Positions 32,964 through 40,121 of a DNA stretch of 40,121 nt are shown one piece after another. The notes beneath the pieces are model-generated. The model ran no database searches. It had not been told where the DNA came from and was given only the letters and a program-made list of their open reading frames with translations. Numbering within the stretch: the first letter of the stretch is position 1; every line of letters begins with the position of its first letter. Source of the stretch: Chara braunii (taxonomy: Eukaryota > Streptophyta > Charophyceae > Charales > Characeae); contig BFEA01000748.1 of the NCBI GenBank assembly GCA_003427395.1, positions 403,679 through 443,799 of the forward strand, given 5' to 3'. Both the position numbers and the translations under genes were made by a program.

Positions 32964-35188
32964 AACCACTTTCTGTAACGCGCGAGTTTCTGCGCGGTTG
33001 CAACGAGGGGTCCTAAGCTGAGAAGATTGGGCCACTTACGGGAAATCGAGATCGGTGGAAAATTGCATCAGTACCCTTGCTTCTTCGTCTTTTTCGTCGC
33101 TTCCTCGGGACTGGGTGTGTCCTGGGACGGCTGGTGGGAAGATTGGTCGGATGGATGTCTGGCGCGCCACCACGCGCGCAATTAATAAATGTTGACGTCG
33201 TTCCTTTCATTTCGGGTTCGATCTTTTGGGCGCGGACATCGCGCGAGAAATTGCTTCGTTCTTTTGAATTTTGTTTTGAATCTTTTTCGAATTTTGTCGA
33301 GCCCCGATGGCTCTCGGGATTTTGGACTTCCTTTCTGGGATGCATGCTTTTTTGTTTTTCCGCATTAGATAGGAATTTTGGAATTAAGTAATTAGGACTT
33401 TTTCCTGCCACATTGCGCCTTTTCTCTATGCGCTTTTTCATGCGGCTGTAACGGTACTCTGATTAGTGGGCGCCCTTAATCGTGTGTGTAACTGTAGTTT
33501 TGGGCGGGCGCCCTTGTAACTGTATCTTTCTTATTGCACTTCGTCTCTCCCGCCCTCCCTCTCTTTCTTTTGCTGAAATTTTGTAAGCCGCGACTTGCAT
33601 GCTCGGATCGACGCGTGGAGAAGGGTTACGTCCCCCATGCCGCGGCCTATCATGCAAAACGCAGGCGTTCCCTCTCTAATCCTCACTCTAAGTCCTGGTA
33701 ATTCCGTGTTCTTCGCGCATGCATGCACGCTATAAATTTCGACTGCGCGATTAGTCAGCTCACTTAACCCGTTATTGGAAGCTCGGGGTTGCGCGATCAG
33801 GAAGGGTCGGCACACGAGCGAAGCAAGAGGTGAGTAGAGTAGAAGTTGGGCGACCCGACGGGCTGGTGCCGAACGCGCGGGATTGACGTGGGCCATGACG
33901 GACTGTGGGCACGGGCGAATCTGACGGGTGCGGGAGGACTAAGCGGGGTGACAACTTCGTGGGTTGGTGCGTGACGATGGACTGTCCGCATCGGAGAGAG
34001 AGAGAAAAGGAGAGAGAGAGTTGAGGTCGATGGACTTGGATTTGCTGTTTCTTTGTCTGTTCCCCCTCTTCATCTGTGTACATACATTTTGATTACGACT
34101 CCTGGCGGTTTGCCCGTTCTCATTTTCGTTTTCGGCTTTCGGGAATCGAGACTTGGGTTTTTGCTCACACTTGTCCTCGCTTCTTGTCCATCTCGATTGC
34201 GTGACGTGTATGATTGTTGAATGAATGGATGTATGGATGATATGCTTGCGCATTTATATCACTGCTGAGAATCTCGGTCCTTACCTTTTGTTTGTGTCGA
34301 GCCTTTGCTCACACCTGATGCAGCTGTAGATGGGATGAGGATCTGGCACCGAAAGCGATTTTGTCCTCGTTTTTGCTTATCTCGCGCGGGGGGTTGTGAT
34401 ATGGTCGCATCTTGCATAATCTGAAGCAATTAAACGATACGAGGATTGACCCCACGAACGCCGCGCGAGAACACATGTGAACGCGATCCGAGTCGCGCCC
34501 TTACACGCGTTCCCGTGCGTCGATCCGCTTCTCCAAAAAGATTCGCGGCGGAACCGTCATCGCGCACAAGCACGCTGAGGCGCCACTGAGGCTGCCTGCC
34601 TTGCGCGTACTCGTGCGTGGTGACGACATCCCTCCCAAGCTGACCTATCCACAATGATACCATGACGCGATCTTGGAACTAAGACTCTTCCTATTTCACC
34701 CCTATGATGAACGAACTCATAAGGACGCGATACCCCTGTCACACGGAGAATCGGCTATGTCCGCGGGAATTTCACTGCGCCACCTCTAGCGACCCTCGGT
34801 GCTGTGATTTCCCTTCTCCCGACCACACCTACTACTTCACCCACCCGGGATTTGTTGTCATCACCACCAATTTCCCTCCTTTCCGCCTTCTTCTCCCGTA
34901 CCATCAACTCAGTGTCGTCCCGTGGCCGGCCATAGCCCCATATTGGCCCGACATGTTTTGTGTGAATTGCCGACGTAGCGGCGAACAGAGAACTCCGGAA
35001 TTCCACAGGCCCAACCCAAGCACGGGGCGACCTGCGCCACGTGGCGGCCCCCGACGGCCTCACTTTTCGGGACCGCCTCCACCACGAAGGGATTTCCCCG
35101 TAACCCGTCGACCACAGTGTCCCGGCCCCTTTGGACCATGAGACCCTTGCGCGCGCACCCCTCATTCACCTAGTTGCATTCATCCCCT
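32957..35188 (+). repeat. Right terminal direct repeat of element A
   Basis: Aligns with 410-2643 from TGTGACGAACC to CATTCATCCCCT. It includes the TATAAAT box at 33731, the Pro-rich ORF (34704-35141) and the beginning of the gag reading region (LARAPLIHLVAFIP). A true 3' LTR would not normally contain gag coding, so it may be an LTR followed by a truncated second copy of the internal region. Confidence 0.8.
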
Positions 35189-35981
35189 TAAGACTCCCCC
35201 ACTTTCCCAAAAATCCTTGGCACATCCCTTTTCGCACTTCCAGGCCCACATCCCACTCCGACGAGGAAGTCGCGCTGGGCGTGAGGTTTGGGCGTCACAA
35301 ACCCACGTTTGAATCCAACTTCAGACACAGTGTGTGAGTGACTGTTGTCAAGCAGGGAATGAATGCAATTTCGAGTTGCGACGACATTAAGTACATATTA
35401 TTTTATGCATGAGCTATTCGACGTCCAATCTCCCTTCACATACATGACGGCCCTTGCATGAAACAATGAAAGCAAGCAGTGCCAAGACAACTTTCTCATC
35501 GAAGAAGAACAGAAAACAGAAGGAAAAACATAAAAACAGACAAATATAACAAACAAGAACTTCAAAACATAAAAACAAGACCCAACAGGGTTTCATATCA
35601 ATGTCAGCATGACGAAATCCATACGAATATGAGAAATAGCAAGAGCATTTGTAAAGAAATCAGATTCCCAACCCTTCGGACTTCGACACTTCAACAACAA
35701 CCCCAAGTGTCCACGGACTGTATTGAAATAACTGTTGCATGTTGCGCATCCTACCCTCTACCACATTAACGTCTTCCAGACGTCTGCGGCGACAAAGTGC
35801 AGAGTCTGAGAGACACAGACCCTGAGTCGACATTAACGTTGAAGCAGTTGTCTTCTTCCAGTCAAAACTACAAAATACAAGCACGCCCAAAAAAAAAAAA
35901 AAAAAAGGTAAGCACTCTAGCATTGCCTTCACAGCTGTCCAGAAGACACTGCCACCATCCGTAGTCTGCGCATGTCCATAA
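35189..35981. other. Right flank of element A, no gene recognised
   Basis: Contains TGGGCGTCACA at 35289-35299, repeating the bases just before the right repeat, and an A18 tract at 35889-35906 that may be the tail of an old retrocopy. Only short frames without motifs. Confidence 0.4.
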
Positions 35982-36768
35982 TCAAGACCCCCTAGCCCCC
36001 GCCTCCATTCTGTTGCTGGCCCTCACCGTCCTCCTCTTCCGGGGGCCCTGTTCCCAACCATCCAACCATTTCGCATCATCGAGAGATGACAAACTTGCTT
36101 CGTAGCCAACTTTTACACAGCATGATGCCCAATCATGGATGTAGCAAACGAAGTTCCCCAAAGTAATTGTGAACTTGTGGAGTCTCTCCGTCACGACGTT
36201 CGCGGCTTGTGTGATGTGTCAACGCGCATTGAAGGCGCAATGCGTGGAGGCCCATAGAGTTGGCTTCATCGCGGTTTGAACCAAAAAGGACACCTCGTAG
36301 TGTGAGCAGAAATCATCTCCCAACACGCGCATCAACCACATCGTGGCCTCCACAAAAACCTTTATACGCTCGGCCACATTCATCAACTTGTCGCGTGAAA
36401 CACGGCCGCCTGTTTGTGCGCGAGTCTCCGACTGACTGTTTGTATGCAAGTTTCCAACTCTGGCCGCAGGAACCGCTGCTACTGCATGTAATTCCCTTGG
36501 TGTACGCTGCTGTACCTTTTGCTGCTGCTGCTGCTGCTGCTGCTTCTGGATGAACTGTCTGCCTCTGTGGATGCATAAAACCGTCGTCTTCTTGTGGTTG
36601 GTGTGACTGTTGGCCTTATGCTCCGCTATCATCATATCATAATATTATGTGTCTAGTTCCTTGTTGGCGGCCAGTTCCAGCCATGTGTTCCTGGCGCACT
36701 CTCAAAAACTATTCTCCTCCAGATCGAGGTCCTTATGCTGCTGTTGTTTATCTGATCCCTGTGGTGGG
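35982..36768 (-). pseudogene. Decayed poly-Gln reading frame, unknown gene
   Basis: A single minus-strand frame can be followed for about 260 codons with four stops. Readable pieces, in order: DKQQQHKDLDLEENSF; ARNTWLELAANKELDT; MMIAEHKANSHTNHKK; a Gln8 run (CAG repeats at 36523-36545 on the other strand as CTG); KLMNVAERIKVFVEATMWLM; and, after a TGA at 36219, FTITLGNFVCYIHDWASCC and LDGWEQGPRKRRTVRASN. The composition and consistent frame suggest a former exon of a host or transposon gene. No domain was recognised. Its upstream end meets the U6 fragment at 36769, so an insertion seems to have cut it. Confidence 0.4.
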
Positions 36769-36840
36769 CCCTCATCCTTGCACAGGGTCCATGCTAATCT
36801 TCTCTGTGTGGTTCCAATTTTGACGCATGTCCCGGAGGAC
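36769..36840 (-). pseudogene. U6: U6 spliceosomal snRNA fragment (5' ~72 nt)
   Basis: On the minus strand the sequence reads GTCCTCCGGGACATGCG, AAAATTGGAAC, CACAGAGAAGATTAGCATGG and CCCTGTGCAAGGATGA in the order of U6 snRNA. The ACAGAGA box and AGC triad are intact. It differs from conserved U6 at several positions in the 5' stem and stops after GGATGA, so about 30 nt of the 3' end are missing. U6 pairs with the 5' splice site and U2 in the spliceosome; a truncated copy with changes cannot be a functional gene. It abuts the LINE fragment head-to-head. Confidence 0.88.
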
Positions 36841-37870
36841 CTCAGAACACTTAAAATTTCCAACTACTTTCTTCGCTGCAATGGCAAATTGCTCATCGCT
36901 GTCTACCTACGAACGATAGGATCATAGACCGCACCACACTGGAGCAAAAAGGTTTAGCCCTTCCCTGGTGCAAGTCATGTGTTTCGAATTTTCCCAGCAA
37001 AAGATGTAGAGAAACTATTGAACACATTTTTATGCAATGTCCTGGCTCGGTTCTATTATGGAAGAGGTGGGACTGCGTTTGGAGGGAGCTGACTGGTTTG
37101 GACTGGCCCTGGGACTGGAAAGCCATTCTTGTAGGACATTGGTTTCCACAAGACATCATACTCACTGCGTTTCAATCTATTTTTTTTGAAATTGGTAGAA
37201 AAGCAATGGTTTGGGTCCTATGGTATAAACGATGCGTCATGTAAAGGGAAGATGTATCACTAGAGGGATCAGAAATTTCTGAACATATTATTCAATTCAT
37301 ACAAACGGAAATTAGAGCTCACTGGGACGGACTATGCTCTAAATTATACAAATTGCAAAGGATAAAGGATATTAGATTATTAATTCAGGATTTTGTGGTG
37401 GACTGGCTGGGGGGTACAGGAGAGAGGAGTCTGGGAGAAGTGAAGTGGCCAGGGGGAGAAGGGTCGGAAGTCTCCTTTAAAAGAGATTTCCAGCTCAGTT
37501 TCAAGAACTGGTTCTCACTACGACCAGGAGCCTCACTCAGGGACCCTAGAGATTTTGCTGATCCCTTTCCCTCATCTCATCTCGCGCTGGAAGAGATACC
37601 TTAATCTTGTGCAGTAAGAAAGAGGATTGGATCTTATTGCTTGGTTTGTCATTTTAGAACTGGCGGCTCTTATTGCTGAAGAGGCAGACACCTTTTTCAT
37701 CCTTTTCATCATAGATTGGATCTCGGGTCCTTTTGGGCCTCGTAAAAAGCAAATCTGGGTAAGGCTCCCAGAATTTTTTTGTTTGTTTCCGGGTAGACTG
37801 TGAGGACCCCGGCCTCGCTCGTCTTTTCAATATCAGCCTTGGGCACTGGGCCCCCCTTAAAAAAAAAAAA
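36841..37870 (+). mobile_element. 5'-truncated LINE (non-LTR retrotransposon) 3' end
   Basis: The + frame reads LQWQIAHRCLPTNDRIID, LALPWCKSCVSNF, CRETIEHIFMQCPGSVLLW, the Cys/His pattern (CxxC...ETxxHxxxxC...W) of the zf-RVT domain at the C-terminus of plant-type LINE ORF2. After one stop at 37242 the frame continues (IQFIQTEIRAHWDGL ... HLALEEIP) to 37604. A 3' UTR follows and ends in an A-tract at about 37859-37870. The 5' break is immediately at the U6 fragment. Only the last ~250 codons remain, so it is inactive. Confidence 0.8.
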
Positions 37871-37882
37871 GGTGTCGAAAAT

Positions 37883-37890
37883 AGCACAGG
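37883..37890. repeat. Left target-site duplication of the SINE
   Basis: AGCACAGG; repeated at 38864-38871 after the poly-A. Confidence 0.85.
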
Positions 37891-38832
37891 GTTCGGACGG
37901 CCTAGCTCAGTTGGTAAGGCACGCAAGTGGCATTCAGGAGGTCTTGGGTTCAATCCCCATTGGCCTCATGCAACTTCCTGGGCAAGCTTGGCGCCCGCCA
38001 CCTAGAGATATGCCGTTGGTCCCCCCGAGTGGCATTGAGCAGAGACTGCTGATGTTCATAGGGGGAGGGGACCGGACGGGAGGCACACTGACTGGCCCAT
38101 CGAAGAAGCTCGGTCCTGATGCTACCGGCTGACCCCTGGCCGGTCTCGCCCACCTGAAGCAGGTATCACGGGATAATCGATAGAAGGCACCCACGCCAAA
38201 ACCTTTTCGGTTTTGGCTGCCCAAAGTGTAGCCGACCTTTTCGGTTTTGGCCGCCCAAAGTTTAGCCGTTTGGTACTACCCCCCCAATGACTTGCATGTG
38301 GGTTACTACAGGCCCAGGCGTCTCTCCACGGGTACTGCCGGATCATGAATCTGGCGCATAAAAGTGCCAGATTCATTTTGATATAAAAGAGGTCTGCGGT
38401 GGTGGTAACGCTGAAGTATCGAATGAGGCCCACGAACGCGATTTTCAAAAAGAAGAGCCCTACCGGTTCATGAATCTGGCGCAGAAACAGCGCCAAATTC
38501 TTGAGACGGTAAAAACAGGCCCAGGGAGATGTGGCCACGGCGCGAAGGCGCCTTTCACCCAGGGGAAAGTTGTTTGGGCCGGTAGTACCAAACCGCCGAA
38601 CTTTGGGCGGCCAAAACCGAAAAGGTTTTGGCGTGGGCTCTTTCTACCAATTATCCCAGGTATCGCACCTGACGGTGGGTGCAGCTCCCGCATGTTCCCT
38701 CGATGGAGGCTTGAGCACGGATGTGGCTGCTACGGGAACCCCATAATACTATAATGACAATAAAAAAGGCCTGAAAGGCCGTCCTGTCCAGATTTGACAG
38801 GTAATTGAATTGGTTGGGCTTACAGAAATAGC

Positions 38833-38863
<31 letters not shown>
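37891..38863 (+). mobile_element. tRNA-derived SINE with a MITE inside
   Basis: The head has a pol III A box (TAGCTCAGTTGG, 37903-37914) and a B box (GGTTCAATCCC, 37947-37957), spaced as in a tRNA, but acceptor-stem pairing is poor, so this is not a tRNA gene. It ends in an A28 tail (38836-38863), and both ends are flanked by the same 8-base AGCACAGG. Without the MITE and its duplicated 9 bases the SINE is about 476 bp, long for a SINE. It would be transcribed by RNA polymerase III from the internal promoter and moved by a partner LINE. The partner is unknown; the LINE next door also ends in poly-A. Confidence 0.85.
38170..38657. mobile_element. Mutator-like fold-back MITE inserted in the SINE
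   Basis: Starts GGGATAATCGATAGAA and ends with the inverse, TTTCTACCAATTATCCC. The arms are ~80-115 bases of inverted repeat containing the hairpin CCAAAACCTTTTCGGTTTTGG. The left arm has an extra internal duplication of ~32 bases. Inside is a second inverted pair around CATGAATCTGGCGC (about 38345 and 38468). Flanks are AGGTATCAC (38161-38169) and AGGTATCGC (38658-38666), a 9-base duplication with one mismatch. Long inverted ends plus 9-bp duplication point to the Mutator superfamily. It has no coding capacity and depends on a transposase elsewhere. Confidence 0.82.
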
Positions 38864-38865
<2 letters not shown>

Positions 38866-38871
38866 CACAGG
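38864..38871. repeat. Right target-site duplication of the SINE
   Basis: AGCACAGG directly after the poly-A tail. Confidence 0.85.
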
Positions 38872-39300
38872 CCGATAGAGATCGTCTGAGACGACGGAGC
38901 CAAGCTCATTGTGTACACCCATGGACTATTGAAATACAAACCCGAGTTCGAATCCAGTTGATCGAATTCGACGAGTAAAACCAAACATTTCTGAATTGCC
39001 TGGGGCCGCCAAGCATAGCTTTCTACCCCTCTTCCGTGAAGCGAGGTGAGGTAGGGGCAGTGAAAGAAAGATATGTTCCATTACAAAAATATGTGAGGTG
39101 AGAGACAAGCAAAAGGCAACGTTTTTGGCAGACTCGCTTTTGCACTTTTTTGGCTGACAAGCGACTCTCGAGTGTCCCTGTTTGAGATATCTTTCAGTCT
39201 AAATACAGCTCCTTTTACCAGACTCGCTTTATAGCTGTATTTGGGGACGACGGTGCATTGCAAGTATCACCTACTACGAGTCTTCTGAGGGCGCACTTTA
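38872..39300. other. Unassigned; possible second pol III B box
   Basis: Contains GAGTTCGAATCC near 38944, a good B-box match, with a weak A-box candidate (AAGCTCATTGTG near 38903), so a fragment of another tRNA-derived element is possible. A 10-base inverted repeat, AAATACAGCT/AGCTGTATTT, lies at about 39201-39242. No gene. Confidence 0.3.
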
Positions 39301-39304
39301 TGGC

Positions 39305-39660
39305 TTGACCTGTATGCATTTGGCTGCATCTCCGTCCAGAAACAAGTCAAAAGTCCCAGTGTGAGTACGCCTGCGAACAGTGTGAACTGCTTCACTGATG
39401 AGTGGGACGTTGACATCTACCTGAGCCCATTTATCGCTGGATGTGCATGCATCCGGCTGCAATTCCGTCAAAATACAAGAAAAATGTCCTAGTGTGGATA
39501 TGCCCTGAGAGCACTGTGCAGTGCCTCGCTAATGAGTGGGACGTTCACAACTTCACATTTACCTGACCCCATTAAATTTTATGACTGTACCTGCATGCAT
39601 CTGCCTGATATTCCGTCCAGATACAAGAAAAATCTCCCGGTGCTTCACAATGTCGAAGAG
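39305..39660. repeat. Three diverged copies of a ~140-bp direct repeat
   Basis: Each unit has (T/G)GCAT, a CTG..TCCGTC(C/A)A segment, ACAAG, and a GAGTGGGACGTT block. Reference points (GCAT) at 39316, 39449 and 39597 give spacings of 133 and 148 bases. The third copy is partial. Confidence 0.75.
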
Positions 39661-40054
39661 ATGGAAACAGCGTACAAAGGAGAAGAGAAAACTCGAGAAT
39701 TTTATTTTATTTTTGTACAAAAAAGGCGCACATGCCGTCACCTCACTCCGCCGAGAGTGGTAAACTCCCTCCAGATAGCCTCACAGTGGTAGCTAGATAG
39801 CGAGAGAAAGATAATATCTCTTTACCTTTCTTGCCGTCTGATCGCCTTCACAAACAATGTTGCTCGTCTCACTCATCCTCTTTTTGTGTGTGGGTGTCCG
39901 CTTTCAAACATGAGTTCGCGCATATTCACGTGCCCGCATGCATATTTAAGGTCCCCCCCTCTTTTTTTCTGTTCCTCCCTTTCCTGCGCCAACTCCTCCT
40001 CCCCCCTATGCCGTCATATTACCCTGCCGCATTCTGTTGGAGGCCACTAGCGCT
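39661..40054. other. Unassigned right end
   Basis: No convincing coding sequence; a short Lys/Glu frame near 39650-39790 lacks motifs. Pyrimidine-rich from about 39950. Confidence 0.35.

Positions 40055-40121
<67 letters not shown>
40055..40121. repeat. (CT)n microsatellite
   Basis: Pure CT dinucleotides to the window edge. Confidence 0.95.

Larger units (their letters stand above)
410..35188 (+). mobile_element. Ty3/gypsy LTR retrotransposon A, split by element B
   Basis: The + strand carries, in order, a zinc-knuckle gag, aspartic protease, reverse transcriptase, RNase H and integrase, which is the Ty3/gypsy (Metaviridae) order. The cassette is bracketed by a 2.23-kb direct repeat at 410-2643 and 32957-35188. 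Element B occupies 9922-32411, so A proper is about 12.3 kb. All coding parts are broken by stops and frameshifts, so it is non-autonomous now. No clean 5-bp target duplication was seen: the left flank is CTTGG and the right flank differs at the point where similarity ends. The right-hand repeat reaches into gag coding sequence, so the right end may be a second, truncated copy sharing an LTR and not a simple 3' LTR. Confidence 0.85.

Noticed and set aside
35213-35220. CTTGG as the right target duplication of element A matching CTTGG at 405-409
   Set aside because: It lies about 28 bases beyond where the repeats stop aligning and no LTR-like CA terminus precedes it; likely chance.
36769-36840. 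Functional U6 snRNA gene
   Set aside because: The 3' third is missing, the 5' stem is altered, and no upstream element or terminator was seen.
37895-37970. Functional tRNA gene
   Set aside because: A and B boxes are present but the acceptor stem does not pair and there is a poly-A tail with target duplications, so it is a SINE head.

Overview
This window is a eukaryotic repeat-rich segment made almost entirely of nested transposable elements. No intact host gene was found. The evidence points to the plant/streptophyte side: Ty3/gypsy LTR retrotransposons, a primer-binding site matching plant-type tRNA-Asp, telobox-like AAACCCTA motifs, a tRNA-derived SINE, and a Mutator-like MITE with 9-bp target duplications. 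A charophyte alga such as Chara would fit, but that is a guess from overall character.

Layout. (1) 1-409: a (TC)n(GC)n microsatellite and unassigned flank. (2) 410-9921 and 32412-35188: retrotransposon A on the + strand, cut in two. It begins with a 2.2-kb terminal repeat, then decayed gag, protease, reverse transcriptase, RNase H, an unexpected PHD-type zinc finger, integrase, and extra reading frames including one very acidic protein. The repeat recurs at 32957-35188. (3) 9922-32411: retrotransposon B, on the - strand, inserted into A near the end of the acidic reading frame. B has unusually long LTRs of about 4.4 kb (9922-14452 and 28051-32411). Read on the minus strand, its order is 5' LTR, tRNA-Asp-like PBS, AT-rich structured leader, a block of duplicated ORFs of unknown function, gag with an Arg/Asp-rich tail, protease, RT/RNase H, integrase with a GPY module, then the 3' LTR. 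(4) 35189-36768: flank with a decayed poly-Q reading frame on the minus strand. (5) 36769-37870: a U6 snRNA fragment joined head-to-head to the 3' end of a LINE. (6) 37891-38863: a tRNA-derived SINE with clear target duplications, itself hosting a 488-bp fold-back MITE. (7) 38864-40121: unassigned sequence with a roughly 140-bp triplication and a terminal (CT)n tract.

How it works together. The genes are parasitic gag-pol cassettes. Both LTR elements are dead: stops and frameshifts break every polyprotein, and several catalytic or metal-binding residues are changed (A protease DSG to DSR; B protease DSG to DNS; B gag knuckle CCHC to CYHC; B RNase H Asp to Asn). Several of the stops look like C-to-T decay. 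The order of events is A first, then B into A; and separately LINE/U6 and SINE, then MITE into SINE.

Most unusual content: the PHD-like finger inside the pol of A; the two or three paralogous ~330-residue modules upstream of gag in B; the inverted U6-LINE junction; and identical ambiguous bases in the two B LTRs, which suggests part of the assembly is a shared consensus and not independent sequence. Element boundaries were set by eye from where similarity stops.
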